Positions 8,061 through 16,600 of a stretch of DNA of 64,000 nt are shown one piece after another. A program made the translations under genes and the position numbers. The notes under the pieces were generated by a model. That model saw only the letters and a list, made by a program, of their open reading frames with translations. It was not told where the DNA came from and did not search any database. The DNA comes from Lentilactobacillus sunkii DSM 19904 (GTDB lineage: Bacteria > Bacillota > Bacilli > Lactobacillales > Lactobacillaceae), in contig NZ_AZEA01000006.1 in NCBI RefSeq assembly GCF_001435575.1, positions 37,072 through 101,071 of the forward strand. Reading direction: 5' to 3'. Position 1 is the first letter of the stretch; every line of letters begins with the position of its first letter.

Positions 8061-8237
8061 ATGAAAACTTTATTGTACGGATTATCAGGCTTTACAGATT
8101 TATTGATTATTGTTTTTATTTTCATGGGAATGTATGAATTTGCCCGTAAGGATCAGACTAAACGCAACCATCATTTCATTATATGGGCATTTGTTTGCGT
8201 ATTCATCACCTATGGTTTGTTAATGTTAACAGAGTAG
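8061..8237 (+). CDS. Small two-helix membrane protein between galM and araR
   Basis: 58 codons, from ATG at 8061 with GAGAGGG about 6 bases before it, to TAG. The translation begins MKTLLYGLSGFTDLLIIVF and has two hydrophobic segments (about residues 11-25 and 39-56) separated by a basic loop (ARKDQTKRN). It ends 32 bases before araR and is probably transcribed with it. I do not recognise a family. The ribosome site, the clean hydrophobic pattern and the position argue for a real gene, possibly a sugar-locus accessory protein, but no role can be assigned. Confidence 0.6.
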   Translation: MKTLLYGLSGFTDLLIIVFIFMGMYEFARKDQTKRNHHFIIWAFVCVFITYGLLMLTE

Positions 8238-8269
8238 AACCAGCAATTTGAACGCGGGGGGATAGTATC

Positions 8270-9352
8270 ATGGAAACAAAGTATGTCATGGTCAAAAAAA
8301 GCATCAAATCAAACATCATTAACGGAAAATACAAGATTAACGATAAGATCCCTACCGAGTCTGAATTGATGGCGATGTACAAGGTCAGTCGGTACACGAT
8401 TCGACGGGCAGTTGGTGATCTTGAACACGAAGGTTACATCTATCGGGTTCAGGGCGGCGGGATGTATGTCAATGACTGGATCAACAATAAGGTGTCGTCC
8501 GATCGTTCCAACCAGAACGTTGGGGTTGTTACAACCCATATTGCCAATTATATTTTCCCAAGCATCATTAGTGGGATTGACCAAGTCATTTCTGATGAGG
8601 GACTTTCCATATTAATTGGCAATACCCATGATGAGTACGAGAAAGAACGTCACAACTTATTGAATATGTTGGACAATGATGTCGTTGGCTTCATCATTGA
8701 ACCAACCAGAAGTACATTGGACAACCCCAACCTGGACGTCTATCAGATGATTGTCGACTCGGGAAAGCCGGCTGTATTCATTAATGCGCATTATCCACAA
8801 TTGAACTTTCCATATGTGGAGACCAATGATACTGATGCCGAAAAGGCTTTGGTTGATTACTTACTGGATAACGGTCATGAACGAGTCCTTGGTGTTTTCC
8901 AAGTAGACGACCTTCAGGGAGTTCACCGGATGAACGGTTTCATCAAGTCGTATCAAACTCATCCGACTGTTTCAACCTCTGGCGATATTATGATGTATCG
9001 TTCAAGCGATAACATCAACGATGTCCTGGAAAAAATTAAAAATCGGGTTAAAGTCGAGATGAACAATCTGCCGACAGCCATCGTTTGCTATAATGATCAA
9101 CTCGCCATTGAGGTGATTGGGATGTTAAGCAAAGAAGGAGTTGCTGTTCCTGATCAGGTGTCTGTTGCCGGGTTCGATGACTATCAAATTTCGAAGTATA
9201 TTGATCCAACTTTGACCACGATGATTCACCCTAAGCGAAAAATGGGTCATACAGCTGCTCAGTTGTTATTGGATATGCTGGATGGTAAGGATGGCGAGTC
9301 AAAGATTTTGGATTCGGAATTGATTGTCAGAGGCTCAACAAAAAGTATTTAA
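8270..9352 (+). CDS. araR: Arabinose-responsive transcriptional repressor, GntR/LacI chimera
   Basis: 360 residues; RBS in GCGGGGGGA. N-terminal GntR-type winged helix (about 1-70, with IPTESELMAMYKVSRYTIRR) is followed by a GalR/LacI-type periplasmic-binding-like sensor domain (about 80-355). This domain pair is characteristic of AraR of Bacillus and lactobacilli, which leaves DNA when arabinose binds. It is flanked by galM on one side and araE-araA on the other, and similar 16-bp candidate operators occur on both sides. A terminator follows, so it is transcribed separately from araE. Confidence 0.9.
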   Translation: METKYVMVKKSIKSNIINGKYKINDKIPTESELMAMYKVSRYTIRRAVGDLEHEGYIYRVQGGGMYVNDWINNKVSSDRSNQNVGVVTTHIANYIFPSIISGIDQVISDEGLSILIGNTHDEYEKERHNLLNMLDNDVVGFIIEPTRSTLDNPNLDVYQMIVDSGKPAVFINAHYPQLNFPYVETNDTDAEKALVDYLLDNGHERVLGVFQVDDLQGVHRMNGFIKSYQTHPTVSTSGDIMMYRSSDNINDVLEKIKNRVKVEMNNLPTAIVCYNDQLAIEVIGMLSKEGVAVPDQVSVAGFDDYQISKYIDPTLTTMIHPKRKMGHTAAQLLLDMLDGKDGESKILDSELIVRGSTKSI

Positions 9353-9402
9353 CTCAAGTCACACAAATAATTTAGTATGATCACTTTCCATGAAAGGGGG
9401 TG

Positions 9403-9438
9403 ACACACCGCGGATTATCCCATCCGTGTTTTATTTTC
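9403..9438 (+). terminator. Terminator of araR
   Basis: ACACcgCGGAT pairs with ATCCGtGT around a TATCCC loop and is followed by TTTATTTT. Confidence 0.65.
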
Positions 9439-9471
9439 CTAAAAATTTTGTGCTAACAAATAAAATATATC

Positions 9472-9500
9472 TTGATTTATGCGTATAAATATTTTATACT
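9472..9500 (+). promoter_or_regulatory. araE promoter
   Basis: TTGATT at 9472-9477 and TATACT at 9495-9500 are separated by 17 bases. The candidate AraR operator fills the spacer. Confidence 0.7.
9475..9490. promoter_or_regulatory. Candidate AraR operator before araE
   Basis: ATTTATGCGTATAAAT has seven of eight symmetric base pairs. It overlaps the -35 box and spacer, a position where a bound repressor would block polymerase. Confidence 0.6.
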
Positions 9501-9505
9501 CTTTT

Positions 9506-9532
9506 TGTAAGCGATGTCAGAAACCGTTTACA
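9506..9532 (+). promoter_or_regulatory. Tandem cre sites before araE
   Basis: TGTAAGCGATGTCA (9506-9519) is a full match to the cre consensus TGWAANCGNTNWCA. AGAAACCGTTTACA (9519-9532) matches except for its first base. Both lie just downstream of the -10 box, the usual place for CcpA repression. Confidence 0.75.
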
Positions 9533-9592
9533 GTGCGCACAGAGTTTTTGCAATACATTTTGGAAATATAAATTACGAATGGGGTGCTCGTT

Positions 9593-10954
9593 TTGAAAAA
9601 GGTCACAAACAATGGCTTTATCTATACATTTGGAGCCTTAGGCGGTTTGCTCTTCGGTTACGATATCGCGTCAGTTTCAGGTGCGATTCTGTTTATTGAA
9701 AAGCAGCTTCACTTAGGACCATGGGAACAAGGTTGGGTTGTTAGTTCAGTTTTAATTGGTGCCATTATCGGTGCCTTGGCAACCAGTAAGTTTTTGGATA
9801 CGTACGGACGTCGTAAATTATTGATCTGGGCTTCAGTTATCTTCTTCATCGGAGCCATTACATCAGGATTTGCGCCTAACTTTGAGATTTTGGTTGGAAC
9901 GCGTGTTGTCTTAGGTATTGGTGTTGGTATTACATCAGCATTGATTCCTGCCTACCTGCATGAACTTGCACCAAAGAGCATGCATGGTGCGGTTGCCACA
10001 ATGTTCCAGCTGATGATCATGATTGGTATTTTGTTAGCCTACATTTTGAACTACACATTTGCTCATATGTACACTGGCTGGCGTTGGATGTTAGGATTCG
10101 CTGCTTTACCTGCCTTCATTCTTTTCGTCGGAGCGCTCTTCCTTCCAGAAAGCCCTCGATTCCTTGTTAAGATTGGTAAGCTTGATGAAGCACGTGAAGT
10201 TTTGATGGATACCAACAAACATGATACCAAAGCTGTTGATACAGCCCTTGGCGAAATCGAAGAAACTGCCAAGCAACCTGTTGGCGGCTGGAAAGAATTA
10301 TTTGGTAAAGGCGTTCGTCCAGCATTGATTACCGGACTTGGCGTTGCGATTTTCCAACAAGTTATTGGTAGTAACAGTGTTATCTTCTATGCACCAACAA
10401 TCTTTACTGATGTTGGTTGGGGAGTTATCGCCGCATTGCTTGCCCATATCGGAATTGGTGTTGTTAACGTTATTGTTACCGTTGTTGCTATGTTGCTCAT
10501 GGATAAAGTTGACCGTAAAAAGATGCTTGAGTTTGGTGCTGCAGGAATGGGTCTTTCACTGATCGTAATGTACACCGTTCTTAAGTTCGATAACGGATCA
10601 CACACTGCCGCTATTGTTAGTGCCCTTGCACTGACTGTTTACATTGCCTTTTATGCAACAACTTGGGCACCAGTTACCTGGGTTCTGATTGGTGAAGTCT
10701 TCCCATTGAACATTCGTGGGTTGGGAACATCACTTTGTTCAGCAACCAACTGGTTGGCCGACATGGTTGTTTCATTAACATTCCCAATGATGTTAAGCTC
10801 ATGGGGATTGGATAATGCCTTCCTGTTCTACGCAGTCATCTGTGGAATTGCCATTTGGGTATGCCACAGCAAGTTCCTTGAAACCCGTGGTAAATCACTT
10901 GAAGAGATCGAACTTGATCTTCACAAGGCCGCTGGAACGGAAACTACAAATTAG
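9593..10954 (+). CDS. araE: Arabinose/pentose-proton symporter, MFS sugar porter family
   Basis: About 453 residues from TTG at 9593, preferred because GGGGTG lies 7-12 bases before it; GTG at 9584 is the alternative but has no ribosome site. Twelve-helix sugar porter of the XylE/GalP/AraE group: FGYDIASVSGA in helix 1, DTYGRRK in loop 2-3, LPESPRFL before the central loop, QQVIGSN in helix 7 and the terminal LETRGKSLEEIE. It lies between araR and araA under an AraR-type operator and cre sites, so arabinose is the likely substrate; xylose cannot be excluded. Confidence 0.85.
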   Translation: MKKVTNNGFIYTFGALGGLLFGYDIASVSGAILFIEKQLHLGPWEQGWVVSSVLIGAIIGALATSKFLDTYGRRKLLIWASVIFFIGAITSGFAPNFEILVGTRVVLGIGVGITSALIPAYLHELAPKSMHGAVATMFQLMIMIGILLAYILNYTFAHMYTGWRWMLGFAALPAFILFVGALFLPESPRFLVKIGKLDEAREVLMDTNKHDTKAVDTALGEIEETAKQPVGGWKELFGKGVRPALITGLGVAIFQQVIGSNSVIFYAPTIFTDVGWGVIAALLAHIGIGVVNVIVTVVAMLLMDKVDRKKMLEFGAAGMGLSLIVMYTVLKFDNGSHTAAIVSALALTVYIAFYATTWAPVTWVLIGEVFPLNIRGLGTSLCSATNWLADMVVSLTFPMMLSSWGLDNAFLFYAVICGIAIWVCHSKFLETRGKSLEEIELDLHKAAGTETTN

Positions 10955-10962
10955 TTAACCAT

Positions 10963-10983
10963 TTTTAGACAATCTGTCTAAAA
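10963..10983. repeat. Inverted repeat between araE and araA
   Basis: TTTTAGACA and TGTCTAAAA form perfect 9-bp arms around ATC in the 58-base gap. There is no T-run after it, so it may stabilise or process mRNA rather than terminate. Confidence 0.5.
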
Positions 10984-11012
10984 TTAATAAATCATCAAGA
11001 GGAGAGAAAACT

Positions 11013-12437
11013 ATGTTACAAGTACCTGATTATGAATTTTGGTTTGTTACTGGTAGTCAACATCTTTACGGAGAGGAACAATTAAAGTCCGTTGAAAAAG
11101 ATGCCCGAGACATGGTTGATAAGTTAAACGCTTCTAAGAAGCTACCTTACCCAATCGTGTTCAAGATGGTAGCTACAACTGCTGACAGTATTACTCAGTT
11201 AATGAAAGATGTTAACTACAATGATAAAGTAGCCGGTGTGATTACTTGGATGCACACATTCTCACCAGCTAAGAACTGGATCCGTGGTACTAAGTTACTC
11301 CAAAAGCCATTACTTCACTTGGCAACTCAATACTTGGATCACATTCCATATGACACCATTGATTTCGATTACATGAACCTTAACCAAAGTGCTCATGGTG
11401 ACCGTGAATACGGCTTTATCAATGCTCGTCTTCAAAAGCACAACAAGATCGTTTACGGCTGGTGGGGAGATCCAGAAGTCCAAGACGAAATTGCTGATTG
11501 GGAAGATGTTGCAGTTGCTTACGACGAAAGCTTCAAGATCAAGGTTGCTCGTTTCGGTGACAACATGCGTAACGTTGCTGTTACTGAAGGTGACAAAGTT
11601 GAAGCTCAAATCCAATTTGGCTGGACTGTTGACTACTACGCACTTGGCGACTTGGTAGAATCAGTTAATGCTGTTCCTGAAAGTGACATTGACAAGAAGT
11701 ACAAGGAATTACAAGATAAGTATGAACTTGTACAAGGCGACAATGACAAAGACAAGTACGAACATTCAGTTCGTTACCAAATCCGTGAATACTTCGGAAT
11801 CAAGAACTTCTTGGACAAAGGTAACTACTCAGCATTTACTACTAACTTCGAAGACCTTTATGGTTTGGAACAATTACCTGGCCTTGCAGCACAATTGCTC
11901 ATGGACGAAGGTTATGGTTTCGGTGCCGAAGGTGACTGGAAGACAGCTGCTCTTGACCGCTTAGTTAAGATCTTAACTCATAATCAAGCTACTGCATTCA
12001 TGGAAGACTACACTCTTGAATTACAAAAGGGTAAAGAAGCTATCCTTGGATCACATATGCTCGAAGTTGACCCTGGTATTGCCAGTGACAAGCCTCGTGT
12101 TGAAGTTCACCCATTGGATATCGGTGGTAAAGCTGATCCTGCACGTCTGGTATTTACTGGTCGTGAAGGCGATGCAATGGACATCACCATTTCAGACTTC
12201 GGTACTGAATACCGTATGATCGGATATGCTGTTGAAGGACACAAAGCTCCAAAGCCAACTCCACATCTTCCTGTTGCAAAACAAATGTGGACTCCAAAGA
12301 TGGGCTTGAAGAACGGTGCCACTCAATGGATCCAAGATGGTGGTGGACACCATACCGTATTGACATTTGCTGCTAATGAAACTCAAATCCAAGACTTGGC
12401 AACAATGTTTGGTTTGAAGTTTAACGATATCAAGTAG
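11013..12437 (+). CDS. araA: L-arabinose isomerase
   Basis: 474 residues, full family length, with RBS GAGGAGAG. The enzyme converts L-arabinose to L-ribulose in the cytoplasm with a divalent metal. The N-terminal [14 protein letters not shown], the central [20 protein letters not shown] with metal-ligand region [14 protein letters not shown], and the late DGGGHHTVL are family hallmarks. It is the second gene of araE-araA. No ribulokinase (araB) or epimerase (araD) follows within the window, so the remaining pathway steps must be encoded elsewhere. Codon use is strongly biased, suggesting high expression. Confidence 0.97.
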   Translation: MLQVPDYEFWFVTGSQHLYGEEQLKSVEKDARDMVDKLNASKKLPYPIVFKMVATTADSITQLMKDVNYNDKVAGVITWMHTFSPAKNWIRGTKLLQKPLLHLATQYLDHIPYDTIDFDYMNLNQSAHGDREYGFINARLQKHNKIVYGWWGDPEVQDEIADWEDVAVAYDESFKIKVARFGDNMRNVAVTEGDKVEAQIQFGWTVDYYALGDLVESVNAVPESDIDKKYKELQDKYELVQGDNDKDKYEHSVRYQIREYFGIKNFLDKGNYSAFTTNFEDLYGLEQLPGLAAQLLMDEGYGFGAEGDWKTAALDRLVKILTHNQATAFMEDYTLELQKGKEAILGSHMLEVDPGIASDKPRVEVHPLDIGGKADPARLVFTGREGDAMDITISDFGTEYRMIGYAVEGHKAPKPTPHLPVAKQMWTPKMGLKNGATQWIQDGGGHHTVLTFAANETQIQDLATMFGLKFNDIK

Positions 12438-12440
12438 CAG

Positions 12441-12550
12441 AGTGTGAGCCGGGGCGGTTAATAACCGGAGCCTAAGCTGACTTTTGGTAAAATCGAGTTT
12501 GATTTTGCCAAAAGTTGGCTTAGGTGCAGGTTATTGCCCTGGGGAACACG
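12441..12550. repeat. Long imperfect inverted repeat downstream of araA
   Basis: About 110 bases fold as one interrupted hairpin. Core arms CCTAAGC-ACTTTTGG-AAAAT pair with ATTTT-CCAAAAGT-GCTTAGG (about 12471-12522). Outer arms GTGT, GGGC and AATAACC pair with GGTTATT, the CCC-containing segment and ACAC. There is no T-run. It looks like an intergenic mobile or REP-type element or a structured 3' RNA. Confidence 0.6.
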
Positions 12551-12599
12551 TTTCGGCTAAGTAATAGTAGTGTGTGTGAATAAAAATCACCTGCCCTAA

Positions 12600-12669
12600 G
12601 AGTAACCCCGAGAGATTACTCACTATAAAGTTCCAATAACAAAGTTCCGAGAGACTTATAATGGAACTT
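12600..12669. repeat. Two small hairpins sharing CGAGAGA
   Basis: GAGTAA...TTACTC (12600-12621) and AAGTTCC...GGAACTT (12643-12669) each contain CGAGAGA on the 3' side of the first arm. These, the element at 12441-12550 and the terminator at 12685 fill the 323-base gap between araA and the acetyltransferase. Confidence 0.4.
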
Positions 12670-12684
12670 AATGAAAATTGAAAT

Positions 12685-12723
12685 GAGGTTGAGACAAATT
12701 TGCGTTTGCCTCGACCTCATTTT
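12685..12723 (+). terminator. Terminator before acetyltransferase gene
   Basis: GAGGTtGAG and CAAA pair with TTTG and CTCgACCTC, followed by ATTTTG. It belongs to the same hairpin type as 1950-1994. Confidence 0.7.
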
Positions 12724-12760
12724 GTACATATCTGTTTTAAATTATAGGAGGAAATTGATA

Positions 12761-13318
12761 ATGCTTACTGAAAAAGAGAAGATGTTGGCTGGCGAGAAGT
12801 ACCTGAACATTAGTGAGGAGCTGGCTGAAGATCGCCGCACCAACCGACTGCTGGTTGATAAATTCAACCGGGTTGCCAGAGAGGATCCAAAGCAAGGCAG
12901 TGAGATCATTAAACAGATGTTCCACCACACAGGTGAAAAAGTCGACATCCAATCACCGTTTCAGTGTGATTATGGGTACACGGTTTCTGTCGGTGAGAAT
13001 TTCTTTGCCAACTATGGCTGTACTTTTATTGATGTTGGTAAGATTACCATTGGTGACAATGCCTTATTGGGACCGAATGTTCAAATCTTCTCGGTTAACC
13101 ATCCACTCGACGTTGACGATCGAAAAGCCGGGTATGAGTATCCAGCCGATGTGACGATCGGTGACAACCTATGGGCCGGCGGCGGTGCCATTATTGTGCC
13201 CGGTGTTACTTTAGGAGATAATGTTATAATTGCAGCAGGCGCTGTTGTCACCAAATCATTTGGCGACAACGTTTTGATTGGCGGAAATCCTGCCAGAGTC
13301 ATTAAAAAATTGAAATAG
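12761..13318 (+). CDS. Sugar O-acetyltransferase, maltose/galactoside acetyltransferase type
   Basis: 185 residues. ATG at 12761 is fixed by AGGAGG at 12747-12752. N-terminal Mac domain (MLTEKEKMLAGEKY) is followed by left-handed beta-helix hexapeptide repeats (IGDNALLGPN, IGDNLWAGGGAIIVPG, LGDNVIIAAGAVVTKS). The catalytic histidine is in FSVNHPLD. These enzymes acetylate sugars with acetyl-CoA, perhaps to detoxify non-metabolised sugar. The next gene starts 14 bases downstream, so the two are probably cotranscribed. The exact acceptor sugar is unknown. Confidence 0.9.
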   Translation: MLTEKEKMLAGEKYLNISEELAEDRRTNRLLVDKFNRVAREDPKQGSEIIKQMFHHTGEKVDIQSPFQCDYGYTVSVGENFFANYGCTFIDVGKITIGDNALLGPNVQIFSVNHPLDVDDRKAGYEYPADVTIGDNLWAGGGAIIVPGVTLGDNVIIAAGAVVTKSFGDNVLIGGNPARVIKKLK

Positions 13319-13332
13319 CACGGAGGATTTGC

Positions 13333-14190
13333 ATGAGTAAAGAGAATATTGGAAGCAGAATTGAATTGGCAGATGGCAATAAGATGCCCCAAGAAGGTCT
13401 TGGTGTTTATCGGATGACTGATGAAGATGAATTAATTAAGTCGGTTAAATCCGCATACTCCGACGGTTATCGGTTGTTTGATACCGCCCAGATGTACGGT
13501 AATGAAGCAGCGGTTGGTAAAGCCATTAAAGATCTTGATGTTCCTCGTGACGATGTCTTTATTACCACTAAGATTGCCGAAGACAACCAAGGATACGACA
13601 AGGTTATGTCTTCATTTGAGGAATCATTGAAGAAATTACAGTTGGACTATGTTGATATGTTGATGGTTCACTGGCCGATTCATACCCACTTCTTTGAAAC
13701 TTGGCGCGCATTTGAAGCTCTCAAAGAACAAGGATTGGTTAAGTCAATTGCAACCAGCAACTATGGCATGCTTCACCTGCAGTATTTAGCAACCAAAGCT
13801 AATGAAATGCCGGTTGTTAACCAGTTGGAAGTTCACCCATACTTGTCACAGAAGGCGATGATTGATTTTGATCGTGAAAATCACATTGTCACCCAGGCCT
13901 GGGCACCACTTGGACGAGGCAAAATTTTTGATGATCCAGTAATTGTTAAAATTGCTAAGGAACATGGTAAGTCAGCTGCTCAAGTCATTTTGAGATGGCA
14001 TTTCCAACGTGGAGATGCATTTATTCCCAAGTCAGTCCATCCAGAACGGATTAGGCAGAACGCTGACATTTATGACTTTGAGTTGAGCACGGATGAAATG
14101 AAACAGGTCGATGGGTTGAATCGGAATACCCGGATCAGTCAGGAGCCTGAGATGGTGTATGAGATTGGGCATCAGTATCCGCATCATTAA
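13333..14190 (+). CDS. Aldo/keto reductase
   Basis: 285 residues; RBS CGGAGG. NAD(P)H-dependent TIM-barrel reductase with the complete catalytic tetrad D50, Y55 (FDTAQMYGNE), K80 (FITTKI) and H113 (MVHWPI), and the late FIPKSVHPERI cofactor motif. It resembles the 2,5-diketo-D-gluconate/glyoxal reductase group of lactobacilli. It forms a two-gene unit with the acetyltransferase. The substrate is not shown by the sequence. Confidence 0.9.
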   Translation: MSKENIGSRIELADGNKMPQEGLGVYRMTDEDELIKSVKSAYSDGYRLFDTAQMYGNEAAVGKAIKDLDVPRDDVFITTKIAEDNQGYDKVMSSFEESLKKLQLDYVDMLMVHWPIHTHFFETWRAFEALKEQGLVKSIATSNYGMLHLQYLATKANEMPVVNQLEVHPYLSQKAMIDFDRENHIVTQAWAPLGRGKIFDDPVIVKIAKEHGKSAAQVILRWHFQRGDAFIPKSVHPERIRQNADIYDFELSTDEMKQVDGLNRNTRISQEPEMVYEIGHQYPHH

Positions 14191-14207
14191 TATGTTTTGA
14201 AAAGAAG

Positions 14208-14257
14208 GGCTTCGTTGATGAACTTGCTGGTTTTAGAGTTCATTACGAAGCCTTTTT
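14208..14257 (+). terminator. Terminator of aldo/keto reductase
   Basis: GGCTTCGT and GAAC arms pair with GTTC and ACGAAGCC, followed by TTTTT. Confidence 0.8.
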
Positions 14258-14361
14258 GAATAATCATTTAAGCTTGATTTATTCTCAATGAGCGATATAA
14301 CGGAATTGGGTTTCAACTTTTTGCTTTTAGACAATAAATTATGTGCTTGGGAGATAATAGA

Positions 14362-14724
14362 TTGGATGCAAGGAACAGGAAGTTATCTAAAATATTGATT
14401 GGACTACTGCTGATACTGGCTGGTGGGGTTGTCATATTCTTCAGCATTTTCGCCATGGGTCCACTACCAGTTTCCAAAGGCATGGCAGCCATTTATTGGC
14501 TTATATTCACCGGTGGAATGAATGTCGTTGGCGGAATTGGCTACTTGTTCTTACATAATAGGGCGATTGTGTTAACACTTGCTGGTGTGCTAATCATTGT
14601 GAATTTAATTCCAGCTGTTCAGCAGGCAATGTCGGGGAATTACTTTTTGTTCCCAATGATTGTCATGCTCATCATTTTAGCAGTTGCGGTTGGTGCAATA
14701 TCTTTATGGAATGAATCAAAATAA
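14362..14724 (+). CDS. Four-helix membrane protein, unknown function
   Basis: About 120 residues from TTG at 14362, chosen because GGGAG at 14349-14353 is well spaced; ATG at 14341 is in frame but has no ribosome site. A short basic N-terminus (DARNRKLSK) precedes four hydrophobic segments, for example ILIGLLLILAGGVVIFF and MIVMLIILAVAVGAISLW. I recognise no family. It is monocistronic and convergent with the ZIP transporter. Confidence 0.65.
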   Translation: MDARNRKLSKILIGLLLILAGGVVIFFSIFAMGPLPVSKGMAAIYWLIFTGGMNVVGGIGYLFLHNRAIVLTLAGVLIIVNLIPAVQQAMSGNYFLFPMIVMLIILAVAVGAISLWNESK

Positions 14725-14763
14725 GCCTTGGTGAAAGCAAACCCAGCTTCCATCAAGGCTTTT
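14723..14763. terminator. Bidirectional terminator
   Basis: AAGCCTTG pairs with CAAGGCTT with an inner AGC/GCT, ending in TTTTGTT. It overlaps the stop codon of the membrane protein gene and serves two convergent genes. Confidence 0.7.
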
Positions 14764-14776
14764 GTTATGATCATTT

Positions 14777-15598
14777 TTACCCCAGTGCTACGTCTAGCAC
14801 CATCATCAACGTGAACCCGGCCATAATCCCAAAGATTGCCCAGTGGGATTCTTCTTTGGTTCTGGCATGGGCTTCCGGAATTAGTTCCTTACATGCAACG
14901 TAGATCATCGCACCGGCCGCAAATGACAACGCATATGGCAACAGTGAGTTGACCGACGCCACCAGCAATGCGCCCAAGACACCCGCAATTGGCTCAACGG
15001 CACCACTTGCCTGACCATACATAAATGCTCGAAAGCGACTCATCCCGTTTTGACGCAGGGGAATCGAGACCGCGGCTCCTTCAGGAAAATTCTGCAGCCC
15101 AATTCCGATGGCAACCGTGGTGGCCGCAAGAAGCATCGCCGCCTGCTCACCATCTGCGGCAGCCCCGATCGCCCCAAAGGCAACTCCGACTGCCAGTCCT
15201 TCCGGGATGTTGTGCAGTGTGATGGAGAAGACCAGTAGAATGGCACGTTTAACTGCTGCCCGAGAGCCACCCTCTGTTCGGGCCCGTTTCAAATAAATTG
15301 CCGGAATAATTTTGTCAGCTAAATATAAGAAGAAACCACCGGCTGCAAATCCAATGCCAACTACCAGCCAAGGAATGCGGTCCTGAGTTTCAGCTAAATT
15401 AATTGCAGGATCCAGCAATGACCAAAACGATGCCGCGATCATCACGCCGGCTGCAAACCCATACATCAACGCCAGTGCGTGACTGCGGATTGTTTTGAAG
15501 GCAAATACCAATGCGGAACCCAAAGCAGTGACTGCCCACGTGAATAGCGTGGCGAAAAGGGCCTGCTGCCAAGGGACAAAATTTGTTAGTGTGTCCAT
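14777..15598 (-). CDS. ZIP family metal transporter
   Basis: 273 residues, eight predicted helices, GufA/ZupT-like. The metal-coordinating helices are clear: HNIPEGLAVGVAFG and NFPEGAAVSIPL, plus ACKELIPEAH near the C-terminus. ZIP proteins import zinc, iron or manganese. RBS GCGAGG precedes ATG at 15598. The gene stands alone with no visible metal-regulator box. Confidence 0.9.
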   Translation of the reverse strand: MDTLTNFVPWQQALFATLFTWAVTALGSALVFAFKTIRSHALALMYGFAAGVMIAASFWSLLDPAINLAETQDRIPWLVVGIGFAAGGFFLYLADKIIPAIYLKRARTEGGSRAAVKRAILLVFSITLHNIPEGLAVGVAFGAIGAAADGEQAAMLLAATTVAIGIGLQNFPEGAAVSIPLRQNGMSRFRAFMYGQASGAVEPIAGVLGALLVASVNSLLPYALSFAAGAMIYVACKELIPEAHARTKEESHWAIFGIMAGFTLMMVLDVALG

Positions 15599-15783
15599 AT
15601 ATACCTCGCTTTATAAGTAAAGTTCAGTTCCTATGATAAGTATAACAAGAAGCATTCTATGAAAGCCAGTCAGTTCTCGTTAGAAATTTTGTTGAATTCA
15701 AAGTGACTTTTAATGTCAAATAATCACTTATCCGCTATACTTGATGTATGTGAAAGCAAATTTTTGAGAAATGGGATGATTTT

Positions 15784-16443
15784 TTGACAAAGGTTACTGC
15801 TTACTTGGTCCGACATGGTCAGACATACTTGAACATGTACAACAAGGTTCAGGGCTGGATTGATTCTCCGTTGACTGAAAAAGGAATTCAAGATGCTAAG
15901 AGCGCTGGTAAACGACTTGCCAAGATTGACTTTGCCGCTTCATTTACGAGTGATTCAGGTCGGGCAATCGACACTGGCAAGTTGATCCTGCGGGCCAACC
16001 CACATAACATGAACATAGTAAGTTACCAATATCCCGAATTACGAGAACAATTTCACGGTTATTTCGAAGGAAATGACCTTAACCAAATGTGGCAGTTCGT
16101 TGGTGCCCAGGTTCAAGAGACTACTGAAAAGGAAGTCTTGACCAACTTCGGGTTGGAACGTGCCAGAGACTTGATTCACCGGGCGGATTTGTACAACAAC
16201 GCTGAAAATAACGCAATGTTCTGGGAACGTCTCGATCATGGGTTTGAAAAAATTCGTCAAAACACTCATGACGGCGAGGATATTCTGATTGTGTCCCATG
16301 GGATGACAATTCGATCAATCGTTGATCGTTATGCGCCAAAGCTGGATTTGGGTGTTGCAACCAAGAACGGCAGTGTGACCAAATTGATTATTACCGATGA
16401 CGATATCAAAGTCGAATACTTTAATAATCTCGGCGAAGTCTAG
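15784..16443 (+). CDS. Histidine phosphatase family protein
   Basis: 219 residues from TTG at 15784, with GGGATG before it. The phosphohistidine motif LVRHG (R10-H11) is followed by QTYLNMYNKVQGW, and the second catalytic histidine is in VSHGMTIRS. It belongs to the phosphoglycerate-mutase-like superfamily, in the phosphatase rather than glycolytic mutase branch. The substrate is unknown. A short terminator follows at 16488. Confidence 0.85.
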   Translation: MTKVTAYLVRHGQTYLNMYNKVQGWIDSPLTEKGIQDAKSAGKRLAKIDFAASFTSDSGRAIDTGKLILRANPHNMNIVSYQYPELREQFHGYFEGNDLNQMWQFVGAQVQETTEKEVLTNFGLERARDLIHRADLYNNAENNAMFWERLDHGFEKIRQNTHDGEDILIVSHGMTIRSIVDRYAPKLDLGVATKNGSVTKLIITDDDIKVEYFNNLGEV

Positions 16444-16487
16444 TTGTTTAGTACCATTTAATATGATATATTTATAAGACATGTGTT

Positions 16488-16519
16488 GGTCAGGACAATT
16501 ATGCCCTGGCTTTTATTTT
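16488..16519 (+). terminator. Terminator of histidine phosphatase gene
   Basis: GTCAGG pairs with CCTGGC (one G-T mismatch), followed by TTTTATTTT. Confidence 0.6.
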
Positions 16520-16531
16520 AGAGTGCAACGA

Positions 16532-16572
16532 GAACCAGCTTAGAGGGTATCATCTGGTTCATCGGCACCCTT
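16532..16572 (+). promoter_or_regulatory. Possible alternative hairpins in ABC-F leader
   Basis: GAACCAG (16532-16538) can pair with CTGGTTC (16554-16560). AGAGGGT in its loop can instead pair with ACCCTTTT (16567-16574). The two structures exclude each other and lie just upstream of the ABC-F gene, a class often controlled by attenuation. Evidence is weak: no leader peptide and no clear T-run were seen. Confidence 0.3.
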
Positions 16573-16600
16573 TTCGGTAGAACAGTGAGGTACTATATTA

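Noticed and set aside
13333..14190. Aldo/keto reductase considered as an arabinose-pathway enzyme
   Set aside because: A terminator and a structured region separate it from araA, and no AraR-type operator precedes it.
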